DNA of 64,000 bases from the NCBI GenBank assembly GCA_025435555.1, contig JAIWWG010000010.1, positions 1 to 64,000 of the forward strand, in the 5' to 3' direction. The notes under the pieces are model-generated. The model was not told where the DNA came from. It ran no database searches and was given only the letters and a program-made list of their open reading frames with translations. The DNA is from Chytriomyces cf. hyalinus JEL632. Its lineage: Eukaryota > Chytridiomycota > Chytridiomycetes > Chytridiales > Chytriomycetaceae. Below are positions 1-8,875 of the stretch, one piece after another. The stretch's first letter is position 1; every line of letters begins with the position of its first letter. The position numbers and the translations under genes were made by a program.

Positions 1-42
1 ATCGCCATATTCTTAAATCTAACGCGTTTTTTTGTTTCTCAG

Positions 43-2205
43 ATCTGTTCTCCTGCTGCGGACTGGAATATCGGGTTGGAACTTTGGGCACCATTCAATC
101 GCTCCTGGAGGAAGTGTACGTAAAAGCCATGCAAATGAAGGAATGGTCCATTGTCCGTCAAGTTGCGGGGATTCTGAAGAAGATGGTCAACTCCTTGACA
201 ATCAACGTTGCTGATTTATTGATTCGCGGGAAGCCTGTTGCAGTCGGTTTTGGCAGCAACGAGTATTTTATCACGAATCCATTGAGCCCCGAAGCGCTAT
301 CCGCTTTGATTTACAAACATTGGTGAGTAGCGTGGTTGAAAATTGTCTTGCTGATACGTATTGACTCTTTTATGGCAGCGCAAGTGATGTCCGCGAGGCT
401 CCATTGGTTCAAGAGTTGCTGACGTATTTGGGATCGCTTATCAGATCAACACCTGCTTTATTTGATGGTATTCAAAGAGTACGGACTTACTTTTTCGTGA
501 TTGCCATGAGAGAGGAGATTTCGCGTTTGAAGGGATGTGATGAAGAAGAGGCTGTGGAGCACCTTATGCAGGTTCGTTATTTTTATATTTTGGAAGGTGG
601 TGCAGTGGCGTTTAATTCTCAAACACCTGCCTGTCCATCCAGTTGAGTCCATACGAGATGAAGATGCTCTTGAACACAGTCCTTTCGGCGAGAGATCAAA
701 CCAACTCTTCCGCCGATGTAGCACTCGGACTTTCGACTTCGTACCGCTGGAGAAACATTCAGGTCCAAGGAGGCGCCGACGCTGAGGCAAAGAACGTTTT
801 GAAAATGTCCACTTCGGGTGTTGCTTTGCCATCACACCTTGCTGTGTCGGTTCAATCTGCTGGTTTCAGCGCCGGAAACTTTTGTAAAGTGGATCTTACG
901 CGGGATGGCGTGTCTATTCCATTGTCGGCCATATTTGGTCGCGGTTTGAACGTGGTTGTGATTGATCCGTTGGATGGGGCCATCATTGAATCCGCATCAT
1001 TTGACACGCATATTTCCCGGGAAGAATCGTATGAATTTGTTAAAATGATTGAATGGGTGGATCCTGGAGTTACTGTCATTGTTGTTGCAAAGGTTTGGGT
1101 TCAACTTTCAACTGGAATTTTTGAGTATTTATTCGCTCCAACTTTCAAAAACAGGATGATTGTGCTGAAAACTTGACTACACCTGCAAGAGCTGCTTGCG
1201 AGTCGCTTGGTTCAGGAAAAATTCGCGATGTCCGCTACCGAGACTCCTGGTGTCTTATTGGCGAAAAGGGTGCCGAGATTGGGAGCGTGCCTGAAGCGCA
1301 TAGTCAATCAAATCTCGGAGCTACAGCTCTCATTACTCGGAACATTGACCTCCTATTGAGGCGTAAAAAAATGCTCGCATCTTACCCAGCCAACAGTCAA
1401 ATGAGACTCTTGACATCAGGGGCTGCAGCAAATATGATGATGCCATCGAATGGCCGATGGTTGAGACGCAGAAAGAACGATGGTGCATTGAACCGAGTGC
1501 CTCCAGAGTTTTATCCAAAAGTGTGGAAAGTCTTGAGCAAGTGTCATGGAATCGTTATCGGACGCGAATTTCTGCCCCGCGATCCAACCATCAGTGAAAA
1601 GACCCCAGAGGAGTTCAACTTTGGTGAGAAACAATATATTCTTCTCTGTTTGTATGATTGCTGATCCTCCTTTTGCAGCTTTGCAGGTGGAATCCTACCT
1701 TGACGTAATCCGGGACCCAGCTGAACGGCAACTCGCCGTTGAATGTTTGATGGTTGTATCCCGCATCGCTGATCGGAACCCAGAAATCCAGATCCACTCT
1801 GGTCCTTTGGACTTGATGAAAATTATCCGCGATGCGGTGTCCCAATTTTGGATCAAGTGGGTTGGCACACAAAACCCAACCCATCTGGCAGCATTTGCCA
1901 CGAATGCGGAGACACGCACACAAAGCCCGCGTCCTTCTGAAGCTGGAAGCGCGAATGGGAGCGCGTCAAACTTGGCCGGGCCAGATTTGTCGTTTGAAAA
2001 GAATGAGCGTTTTGCGAGGAGGTTGTTTTTTGACTTGGAGCAAGAAGGAAAGGAAGGAACCATGGCGTACCTTGCCAAAAGCAGTGTCCGCATTTCGTTT
2101 GATGTGAGTTGGCTTGGGGAGATGGGTGCCGGGCATGAAGATGAAGCGGATGACGGGCTAGGTGATGTGCGAGGACGGATGCCCAAGACTTCAACCGTTG
2201 AGTGA
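43..2205 (+). CDS. Phosphorylase b kinase regulatory (alpha/beta-type) subunit, C-terminal part
   Basis: The gene begins upstream of the window. The visible exons are about 43-322, 379-571, 643-1092, 1155-1623 and 1679-2205, and the frame is kept across each GT-AG junction. The joined protein carries C-terminal landmarks of the PHKA/PHKB family: LLEEVYVKAMQMKEWSIVR, then the LSPYEMKMLL segment, the block WLRRRKNDGALNRVPPEFY followed by VWKVLSKCHGI, and near the end FFDLEQEGKEGTMAYLAK. In animals this subunit places glycogen phosphorylase kinase under calmodulin, phosphorylation and ADP control. The N-terminal GH15-like domain would lie to the left. The predicted end (KTSTVE) has no CaaX farnesylation box, unlike vertebrate PHKA/PHKB. 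The family assignment is firm; whether it is alpha-like or beta-like cannot be told from this part. Confidence 0.88.
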
Positions 2206-2619
2206 GATGCAATATGCTTTTGTCATTTAGTTCGTTATTTGCCAAGGACTCTTCCTGGAGAAAGAGTAATGAATACATGTTTATTTGAGTAGTAGTGTCC
2301 ATGAGAAGGAATTGATACCATTCTCTGAAGTTGAGGCAGGAGGTACCTTAAAAGCTTCAGTTAAAACGTACAGATTCCCACGGTGCTGTTCCAGTTTTAT
2401 GTTTGCTTCATGTACTTCGGATTAGGTTCTTACTCTCGGTTCTCGTTTTGATAAGAGCCGAAAGTGATGATTCGGTTGTGGGTCCAGGATATGATCATAG
2501 ACTCACAGTAAGATTACCAGATGTTGTTTGAATAATTACTTTATTAGCTGACATGACCAGCATTACAAGTGCTTGTAGTTTGCGTACTGGATACGGGATC
2601 TGCGAGGGTAAGAAGTAAA
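2206..2619. other. Convergent intergenic region, 3' ends of two genes
   Basis: No convincing coding frame is seen. The stretch should hold the 3' UTR of the phosphorylase kinase gene and that of the small minus-strand gene to its right. On the minus strand an AATAAA hexamer lies at 2540-2545, about 75 bp past that gene's stop codon, and is its likely poly(A) signal. Confidence 0.5.
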
Positions 2620-3054
2620 TCAGTGAACAAAAATAGCCCTATCACAGCAAGATAACTTCACGCACCGCTTGTCAAGATCCTTTGCCAGAACAACCTGCTC
2701 CTTCACAAACTCAAGATACTTTCTCCAGTCCGCCTGCTTCCTCTTTCTTCGCTTCTTGTCGTGCTTTCTCTCGTGCCATTCGTTAAATCTGACAGTCTCC
2801 CTCACTTTGCTTTCGTTGAGAATCTCCTTCAGCTGAAAGTACGCAAACGACGCGCTGAGTCCACGCACTGGCACTGAGCGACCCGTGTTCTTGAACGAGA
2901 GCATCGGCGGGGTGTGCGGTCGGTACGAGCGGGTTTGCATTGAATTGATTGCTGTGGATGCGAGAGTCGGCATGACCATCGAGAACATGGATGATGCTAC
3001 TGCTGGTGCTGCGGCCGAGCGGCCGAGAATGCGTTGTAGCCCAATCCCGAGCAT
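2620..3054 (-). CDS. Small basic protein, candidate mitochondrial ribosomal protein bS21m (MRPS21-like)
   Basis: Single-exon frame of 144 codons from the first ATG in frame (3052-3054). The N-terminus (MLGIGLQRILGRSAAAPAVASS) is Arg-containing, Ala/Ser-rich and free of acidic residues, as in a mitochondrial presequence. The core has a helical segment (FAYFQLKEILNESKVRETVRF) followed by a dense basic tract (HERKHDKKRRKRKQADWRK). That order, a helix and then an Arg/Lys-rich helix, is the layout of bS21/MRPS21. The resemblance is in architecture and a few positions, not a strong match. A nuclear gene for a small mitoribosome subunit protein is the best guess; another basic mitochondrial protein is possible. 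The last 15 or so residues are unlike the family. Confidence 0.45.
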   Translation of the reverse strand: MLGIGLQRILGRSAAAPAVASSMFSMVMPTLASTAINSMQTRSYRPHTPPMLSFKNTGRSVPVRGLSASFAYFQLKEILNESKVRETVRFNEWHERKHDKKRRKRKQADWRKYLEFVKEQVVLAKDLDKRCVKLSCCDRAIFVH

Positions 3055-3280
3055 CGAGTGTTTAAATGTTGGTAAACTTGGAAAAGAGAAAATATTTAAC
3101 AACGGAGTAAATATTTAATAAAACGTTGGTAAATATTCTTCATACGAAGACAAAGGATTTTGATATGGAGTCTGTGAAAAGCTGGACGAACTTAAGCAGG
3201 ACTTGGATTCGCTCCTGATTCTCAGAGAAATGCTTGGTTGGAGCCAAGCGAGCCAAACACAATTTTGGAGGTGAGAATAA

Positions 3281-3382
3281 TATAAAAAGGCCGCGCTTTG
3301 TTCTGGGGCCCACCCTTTACGGGTTTGATTCTTGAGGGTTGACAGGGTGTATTTTCCAACACAAACGAATGATGAAAACAAC
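3281..3382 (+). pseudogene. U5-like snRNA transcription unit lacking the U5 body
   Basis: The stretch starts with a TATAAAAAGG box at 3281 and ends with the downstream element shared by the snRNA genes (about 3360-3382, AAACGAATGATGAAAACAAC). Both flanks align with those of the U5 gene at 8.5 kb: GAGCCA plus an AATTTT tract upstream, and TTTGATTCTT with GACAGGG before the downstream element. The roughly 135 bp corresponding to the U5 5' stem, loop 1 and Sm site are absent. What remains between promoter and downstream element can fold as one hairpin (CACCCU with AGGGUG, about 3311-3348). The simplest reading is a U5 copy with an internal deletion. A transcribed 40-50 nt RNA cannot be excluded. 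Confidence 0.5.
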
Positions 3383-3641
3383 GCTCCGCCTCTTTCCTTT
3401 CTCACTGTGCAAGCAACGAGTGGTGAATCAGTTGCAGCACAGGTAAAATGTACTACAACGACGGTGTTTATTATCGAGAAAATCACATTTAGAACACCCC
3501 CCCTTCTTCGCTCGACCAGTCCCACAATGCCATTGGTCCCTCACCAAAGAAGGTTGTCACCGTGACGCTGTCACCGCACCCACAAACAACCAGAAGCGAA
3601 ATAGCAAACTCAGATCAAGAGTTTTAGAAAGAGGATAGAGA

Positions 3642-3662
3642 GTATTTCATCATTTGGTTTCA
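3642..3662 (-). promoter_or_regulatory. snRNA downstream element (candidate 3' box) of U2 copy 1
   Basis: On the minus strand this reads AAACCAAATGATGAAATAC and begins about 12 nt after the predicted 3' end of U2. The core ATGATGAAA recurs behind U5 and the U5-like remnant, and as GTGATGAAA behind U1, at similar distances. The position fits a 3'-end-formation signal like the metazoan 3' box, although the sequence differs from that known element. Confidence 0.6.
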
Positions 3663-3673
3663 TAAGAAGGTTG

Positions 3674-3858
3674 CTCGGCGTCAGCTGGCGGCAGTGAAAG
3701 GCCAGCGACACCTGTTTCCGGGTCTGTGCAAGCACAGATGACCAGAACAGTTGCAAAAATAATTGTGATAATAGATACGTACAATGTACGCAGATTTAGT
3801 TATCACACTAAATAGAACAGATACTACACTTGATCTTAGCCAATAGGCTTGAGAGGAT
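3674..3858 (-). ncRNA. U2 spliceosomal snRNA, copy 1
   Basis: The minus strand contains the nearly invariant U2 core GGCUAAGAUCAAGUGUAGUA followed by UCUGUUCU, including the branch-point recognition sequence GUAGUA. Next comes a stem IIa-like segment, the Sm site AUUUUUG at about 3752-3758, and two hairpins matching stems III and IV (GGUCAUCUGUGC/GCACAGACC and GGUGUCGCUGGC/GCCAGCUGACGCC). The 5' end is set at 3858 (AUCCUCUC) by comparison with canonical U2; the length is about 185 nt, as in other eukaryotes. A TATA box sits about 35 nt upstream. U2 pairs with the intron branch site in the spliceosome. The exact ends are estimated. Confidence 0.95.
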
Positions 3859-3885
3859 TGTACCGTACAACAAAAGGGGGCATCC

Positions 3886-3958
3886 CTGCTTATATACCCT
3901 TTTTTGGGTGGCTTGCGGTGGCGGAGCGCTGAATGCGCCAATCATATTCGTGCGCAGT
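3886..3958 (-). promoter_or_regulatory. U2 copy 1 promoter with TATA box
   Basis: On the minus strand the block AAAAAAGGGTATATAAGCAG (3886-3905) places TATATA about 35 nt before the U2 5' end. The same 20 nt occur upstream of U1 (8259-8278) and U2 copy 2. A CCAAT/ATTGG motif and a TGCGCA-containing stretch lie further upstream (3937-3958) and have counterparts at U1. The pattern suggests a shared polymerase II snRNA promoter; no metazoan or plant upstream element is recognised. Confidence 0.6.
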
Positions 3959-3961
3959 CGG

Positions 3962-4438
3962 CTGGGCAAGATGGACGATGCACATGGGACCTTCTCCTGT
4001 CAGCGCTGCCAGTCGAAAACGAAAGTGGAGTGGCGAAAAGCTTTTGGCAAGCTGAGAGGGACACGACATGACTCAATTGGCTAAGCATCAACACAAATCT
4101 CCGATTTTTTGTGCATTGATGGGGCATCAGCCGTTGACAGCAACCATAAACGTTGCTGAGTTGTGCACTGTTCGCAAGATGAAACAAGACATCTGACAGG
4201 ATCGCGTAGTATTCCTTCGGACACAGCGTCTTTCAAATAAAAGACAGGGCGATGTAATCGCTGGCAGAAATTTCTGGTTTCGCCGCGTCGTGCCTTGTTG
4301 GATTTGTCCAACTTTGTCCAAACAGAAAAATAAAAATGGAAGCCGACCAAGAAAGCGATCTCGACGCAGCTTTCGAAGCTACCTGGTAACTTGCAATGTA
4401 TAGCCAGAGGCATAAGTCCATCTCTAAAATACATTGGC
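3962..4438. other. Intergenic region without recognised genes
   Basis: Open frames here are short, overlap each other on both strands and show no protein-like composition. The stretch lies between the upstream ends of U2 copy 1 and the Dpy-30-motif gene, so it probably contains divergent promoter sequence. No further snRNA or tRNA signature was found. Confidence 0.4.
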
Positions 4439-5114
4439 ATGACACAACAAAACAGGGGACCCAATGGCCTCGCCCGGATGCCGACCGGCCACCAAGAACC
4501 CTCCGAGTCACCTCATCCAACTACCGCCACCCCCGCTCAGACAACCACACGCACTACTACCCCCGCAACAGCCACAACCTCGCACCAGAACCAGCCGCAC
4601 GCCAACAACTCGAACCGCTCTTCCCCGCCAACAACGGCTCAACACCCAGGATCCTCGTCACACGCCTCAGCCCACGCGCGTGTGCGATCAGGATCGATCG
4701 TGCATACATCGGTCCAGTCTGACAAGAAGCACGCGTCCTTGTCGCGTCCAGAAACAACTGCGACTCTGGAGTCTCAGGAACCGACAGAATACTTGGAGGA
4801 ACACGTGTTTCCCGTTCTGCTGCCGGCTATAGAACAAATGCTGCGAATCGTGAAAAGGAAGGAGGGCGTGGAGGAAATTGCGGATCCGTTAGCGTGGCTT
4901 GGACAGGTGAAGATAAGTCGGGCGCAATATCACCGCGTGCCATTGAACTTTATTTGTTTTCTTCCAGTACCTGCAGGCTCATAAACAAAAAGTTGAGGGT
5001 GGGGATCGATTCGATCACTCACACAGTTTGGAACCCAGCCGACCAATCAGCGAAGTTCAGGCATTCTCAGCAAAGCACATTGACGATCTTCAGCAAATAA
5101 TCCCATCGCAATAA
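4439..5114 (+). CDS. Dpy-30-motif protein with Ser/Thr/Pro-rich N-terminus
   Basis: Two exons (4439-4906 and 4968-5114) give 204 residues. Residues 1 to about 110 are low-complexity, rich in Thr, Pro, Ser, Asn and His. The segment YLEEHVFPVLLPAIEQMLR ... DPLAWLGQYLQAHKQ (about 120-162) fits the Dpy-30/RIIa dimerisation motif, also seen near the end of ciliary proteins such as NME5. The intron falls inside the motif, between WLGQ and YLQ, and splicing restores the consensus, which supports the junction. In known proteins this motif docks to AKAP-like helices in cilia or in histone methyltransferase complexes. A flagellar role is plausible but inferred. AATAAATAAA overlaps the stop codon. Confidence 0.6.
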
Positions 5115-5309
5115 ATAAAGAACACATAAACAACGGCTGTATTTTGCGCAGAGTATCAACAAAACACAAGACTTTTCCCAACTCGAAAGGAGAGAGCGGA
5201 AAAGGAGGGAGAAGGAGTTTTTAAACCAGAACAAAAAAAAAACAAGCTATCACGAAAAATGAACAAGACACGCACGGCGACCAGAAATGATGAGCAACAA
5301 GAAAAGCCT

Positions 5310-7159
5310 CTATTCAACATCTCCCTTTCCGATGGTAATCGTCTGGTACCCAATTTTCTTCAAGTCCGCTGTTGGCAAGATCAATCGTCCATCAAAGATG
5401 AAGGCTGGTTTGGTCATCTTTTCGTAGATACGTTGGTAGTCCAAAGTCTTGAATTCGTCCCACTCAGTAAGAACCACAATAGCGTCAACACCATCAGCCG
5501 CGCTGTAAGCAGTGTCGCATACTTTGACTCTCTTGTTATCTGAAGGTAGGTTGAACAAGCAGGATTTAACGACAGTCAGTTACGCAAAAAACAAAGCCGA
5601 GAGATACATACAAGTGCCCACGTCCACATTGTCCTCAACGGTCAAGTCGTACCGCATCTGACTTTCAGGGACTTTTGGGTCGTAGATGCGGATGTTTGCA
5701 TTTTCTTTCAAGAAGTACTTGACCATGGCAATGGCTGCACTTTCACGGGTGTCTCCAGTATCTTTCTTGAATGCAAAACCAAGAATGCAAATGTTCTTGT
5801 TGGTGATGGTGTTGAAGAGGGTTTTGACAACGCTCTCAGCAAAACGACGCTTTTGGTACTCGTTCATGAGAACAACCTGGATAATGAAAATAGAAGTCAG
5901 CTTCAACATTATTTGCGCAAGAATCAAATAAGCAGGTAGTGGTACCTGATTCCAGTAGTCAGCAACTTCGGGCAAGTGAAGACTTTGGGACAGGTAGACC
6001 AAGTTGAGAATGTCCTTCTGGAAGCAGGATCCTCCAAACCCAACAGAGGCCTTGAGGAACTTGGGGCCAATACGGCTGTCAAGTCCACATGCGTATGAGA
6101 CTTCATCAACATCGGCACCAGTAGCTTCGCAAATGGCACTGAGGGCATTAATACTGGAGATACGCTGGGCGAGGAGCGCGTTCGAGGCCTGAAAAGATCG
6201 AGACAGATTTGGTATGAGCAAGGGTGTCCATGAAAAACTGGTATCACGACTCACCAGCTTGGTCAATTCAGAACTCCACAGTCGGGTGGTAACAATGCGC
6301 TCCTTTGGCACCCAACGTGCGTAAACGCTGGCCAATGCCTTCTGAGCCTTCAAACCAGCCGGAGTCTGCATCGATCCAATCAAAACACGGTCTGGGTTTT
6401 GCAAGTCCTTGATGGCAGTTCCCTCAGCAAGAAACTCTGGGTTTGAGAGAATGTCAAAGGTGACATCGGAGCGGCTGTTTGCGTCGAGAATCTTGCGCAT
6501 GCTTTCAGCTGTTCGGCATGGCACGGTACTCTTTTCGATAACAATCTTGTGGGACTTGGCAACGAGCGCAATACGGCGTGTGGCGGCCTCGATGTAGCTA
6601 ATGAAAATTTTCAACCAATTTATACATGTCAGTCAACATGCGACGCGCAACACCGCAACACGTGCTGAGAGCAGAAAACAGCAGCAAACAACTTACGCAA
6701 GATCGGCTGCGAAGCCAGCACCCATTCCCGTCTTCTTGGTGGGCGTGTTGACGGACACAAAGATGAGGTCGGCCTCAAGAATGGCAGCATCAACATCGGT
6801 CGAGAAGAAAAGGTTCTTTCCGCGCTGTGCAAAAACAATCTCTTCGAGACCTGGCTCGTAGATGGGAATGTCCTGACTGTTCCATGCATCGATTCTTGCC
6901 TGGTTGATGTCCACGATTGTCACTTTGATGTCAGCGCACTTTGAGGCAATGACGGCGCATGTAGGGCCACCTTTCATTAAATATCAGACAATGTCAGTGT
7001 GCCAGCGAGCGGGTGAAACGGAATGCGTTTGTTTGTTAAAAGATGCTCACCGACGTAACCGGCGCCGATGCAGCAGATCTTGGTTTTGAAGGACTACAGG
7101 TGCCAGTATGCAAGCGCGTTAGTTTCGGCTGTGTCGAGGTGTTTGGAGGGACTCACCAT
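5310..7159 (-). CDS. UGDH: UDP-glucose 6-dehydrogenase
   Basis: Seven exons (7157-7159, 7051-7093, 6697-6970, 6255-6597, 5946-6188, 5612-5876, 5310-5539) join into 466 residues, the usual size. The enzyme oxidises UDP-glucose to UDP-glucuronate with two NAD+ in the cytosol, feeding cell-wall and glycan precursors. Visible landmarks are the Rossmann motif [17 protein letters not shown], the substrate-site segment [37 protein letters not shown], the catalytic Cys in [29 protein letters not shown], and PAFIFDGR near the C-terminus. The first coding exon is only the ATG, with the intron directly after it. UDP-sugars link it loosely to the UGGT gene next door, but there is no operon. Confidence 0.95.
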
Positions 7160-8030
7160 TGTTTTTGTTTGTGTTTTTGTTGGTGTTGTTTGCACGCAAA
7201 TTGGACTCTTCACTTTTACGCTAAATTTGTGCGTCAAAATATATTTCACTTCACGCACCAAAGAAACAACCCTTGCGAACGACGGCAAGAAGAACAAGGA
7301 CAATGCAGACGCTGAGGCGGACTTGCAAACTACGCCAAGCAGCATCAACTGATGTCTGTCCCGCATGAAACCTGCTAGTCATCAACAGCCACATCCACAA
7401 CAGGCGCCGCCCAACTAGACAAGTCGACATTGCTCAGCAAGATACAGCTCGTCTTAGTCCGGAGGGCCGGAGGAGTTTGAGTGTGAGAGTTTAAGCTGAG
7501 GGGTTAGGGTGAAGACACGTTCTCCATGTTATGCACCGAAACAGCCAACCGACTGGGCACACTTGCCAAACGCCGCAGCCGCAGGCACTCCAACAAAAAC
7601 AGCGGCGACTGCCATGCAAACACGACCAGCCGAATCCCAGCCACAACCTGCTGCAGAGAAACAAGCATCCGCTCGTGCAGCTCGCACGGATTGACGACGG
7701 CGACGGCATGCATGTGAAGTAGAAGGCGGTGTTGCATTCCGAAGTGCGCTCGTTGCAGGCCTTTGTCTGATTATGCGCACATATTCAACATTGCGAGACA
7801 CATAACATCCATTCCATCCAGTCAACAGATTCTTTATTGAAGGGCTGCTGATGGCGCTCTGCCCTCATGACGCTAGAGTAATTTAGGTGCACTCGAAGAA
7901 ACTGCTCCACAGAGTCGCCTTCTCACGTGCAATGGAACACTTCTGTGATCGCAGTAAATGTTCGCCCGTCTTCACCGCTTCGTGAGGCAGAGTTCAGACA
8001 GACATACAGGGAGAGAGAGGATTGGGGGAA
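7160..8030. other. Intergenic region with only weak open frames
   Basis: The left part is the 5' flank of UGDH. The best frame is a minus-strand ORF from ATG 7735-7737 down to 7504 (77 codons, start MQHRLLLHMHAVAVVNPCEL, then a Leu/Val-rich stretch). Overlapping frames of similar length exist on both strands, so I cannot support it as a gene. A minus-strand AATAAAG lies near 7830. The right end borders the U1 downstream element. Confidence 0.3.
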
Positions 8031-8033
8031 GGG

Positions 8034-8055
8034 TTGTTTTTCATCACTTGTGTTT
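8034..8055 (-). promoter_or_regulatory. snRNA downstream element (candidate 3' box) of U1
   Basis: The minus strand reads AAACACAAGTGATGAAAAAC, followed by AACCC, about 17 nt past the predicted U1 3' end. It matches the element behind U5 (AAACAAATGATGAAAAAC) at nearly every position, although the two RNAs themselves are unrelated. Confidence 0.6.
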
Positions 8056-8071
8056 TGTAAGAGAAGAGAGG

Positions 8072-8235
8072 CCAGGAGTCTGCTCGAAAGCGAGACTCCC
8101 GATTGAAAAATTATAGCCTCACGTTACCCCGAAGAGTAAGTGCACAATAGGGTCCAGCACGTGTGTGCAATGGCCAGACCCCACCATGAAGCTCCCGCCT
8201 TCTTGATCACGGGAAGCTCCGGCTCAGGTAAGTAT
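8072..8235 (-). ncRNA. U1 spliceosomal snRNA
   Basis: The minus strand begins AUACUUACCUG, the invariant 5' end of U1 that pairs with the 5' splice site. Further matches to canonical U1 are GUGAUCAAGAAGGCGGGAGC (stem-loop I, U1-70K loop) and CCAUUGCACACACGUGCUGG (stem-loop II, with the UUGCAC loop bound by U1A). A third hairpin region, the Sm site AAUUUUU (about 8106-8112) and a terminal hairpin (8075-8100, GGAGUCU/AGACUCC) follow. Length is about 164 nt, as expected. The TATA box lies about 30 nt upstream and the shared downstream element about 17 nt beyond the 3' end. Confidence 0.95.
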
Positions 8236-8258
8236 GCTTTTCAACACAGCGCGCGTGT

Positions 8259-8345
8259 CTGCTTATATACCCTTTTTTCGTTTTTCTGCATCGGAGAATT
8301 ATCCAATCCACCAATCAGAATGCTCTGTTTGACTGCGCACGGACT
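8259..8345 (-). promoter_or_regulatory. U1 snRNA promoter with TATA box
   Basis: The 20-nt block AAAAAAGGGTATATAAGCAG (8259-8278 on the minus strand) is identical to the one upstream of both U2 genes. Upstream are two CCAAT/ATTGG motifs (about 8307-8320) and a TGCGCA-containing stretch (8333-8342), again with U2 counterparts. Both genes read leftward. Confidence 0.6.
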
Positions 8346-8480
8346 TCTGCGCGCGGTGCTGCCAGCACACACTCGAGACGCATAAGGGAGATGCATGGGA
8401 TGTGTGTGCTGCCGATGTCTGGTCACTCGCGTGCTGGCCTTGTCTGTATCGGGCGTGAGACGCTGGGTGCTCCTGTGCTT

Positions 8481-8520
8481 GGAGCCAGACAATTTTTTGG
8501 ACGGGAACAGTATAAAAAGC
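8481..8520 (+). promoter_or_regulatory. U5 snRNA promoter
   Basis: GGAGCCAGACAATTTTTTGG (8481-8500) precedes TATAAAAAGC (8511-8520), about 25-30 nt before the U5 5' end. The U5-like remnant at 3.3 kb has the matching pair GAGCCAAACACAATTTTGGA and TATAAAAAGG. The upstream motif differs from that of U1 and U2, so the cluster seems to use two promoter subclasses with one downstream element. Confidence 0.5.
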
Positions 8521-8542
8521 GGGACCTGCCCCAGTAAAAAGA

Positions 8543-8712
8543 CATCCTCTCTGGTTTTATCGCAACAACGCTTCAATCTTTCGCCTTTTACTAAAGATTG
8601 CCGTGTGGTAGGGCTGCAAAAGAGAGTGTAGCCAATTTTTGCAACCTCCCCCCAACTCTCTCCCTCCGTTAGAGTCCCCTTTGCTGGGTTGATTCTTCTG
8701 GATGGACAGGGC
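8543..8712 (+). ncRNA. U5 spliceosomal snRNA
   Basis: The diagnostic U5 loop 1 and flanks are present: CAAUCUUUCGCCUUUUACUAAAGAUUGCC (8574-8602, quoted as landmarks CAAUCUUU, CGCCUUUUACU and AAAGAUUG). The 5' stem pairs CUCUCUGGUUUU (8547-8558) with GCAAAAGAGAG (8616-8626). The Sm site AAUUUUUG follows at 8634-8641, then pyrimidine-rich sequence and a candidate terminal hairpin near 8674-8710. The 3' end is estimated from the downstream element at 8723. At about 170 nt it would be longer than human U5 (about 116 nt) but within the range seen in fungi. Loop 1 aligns exons during splicing. Confidence 0.92.
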
Positions 8713-8722
8713 TTAATTTTCT

Positions 8723-8746
8723 AAACAAACAAATGATGAAAAACAA
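8723..8746 (+). promoter_or_regulatory. snRNA downstream element (candidate 3' box) of U5
   Basis: AAACAAACAAATGATGAAAA, followed by ACAACTC, is the longest version of the shared element and lies just behind the U5 terminal hairpin. It is on the plus strand, matching the direction of U5. Confidence 0.6.
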
Positions 8747-8875
8747 CTCTCCCACTGCCTCTGTGTCTGACCCGATCTTTGTGACGACTTGGATGTTATC
8801 GAGTGAGGAAGGAGTGCTTAGTACAAATATATCACGGTCCTAAAATCGAGAAACTGAACGCTCGCTCGGCAATAG

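Larger units (their letters stand above)
3545..3961. repeat. Direct repeat copy 1 (417 bp, U2 snRNA gene unit)
   Basis: The segment is repeated in the same orientation at 8876-9292, with a constant offset of 5331 bp. Reading the two side by side I find no mismatch over 417 bp. Similarity stops abruptly at both ends (c versus g at 3544/8875, c versus t at 3962/9293). It contains the complete U2 RNA, its 3' element and about 100 bp of promoter. Confidence 0.9.

Noticed and set aside
1695-2186. 163-codon minus-strand frame opposite the phosphorylase kinase gene
   Set aside because: It is the mirror of the last exon of a well-supported gene, and its composition is that of a shadow frame.
3311-3350. 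Short TATA-driven RNA considered as a spliced-leader RNA
   Set aside because: There is no splice donor or Sm site in the stretch, and none of the genes read here shows a trans-splice leader acceptor pattern. Similarity to the U5 flanks explains it better.
3681-3941. 86-codon open frame on the minus strand, perfectly repeated at 9012-9272
   Set aside because: It lies entirely on the U2 snRNA gene and its promoter. The frame is a by-product of two identical RNA genes and has no protein-like character.
7504-7737. Possible 77-residue protein left of U1
   Set aside because: Four or more overlapping frames of equal length exist here on both strands, with no conserved feature to choose among them.
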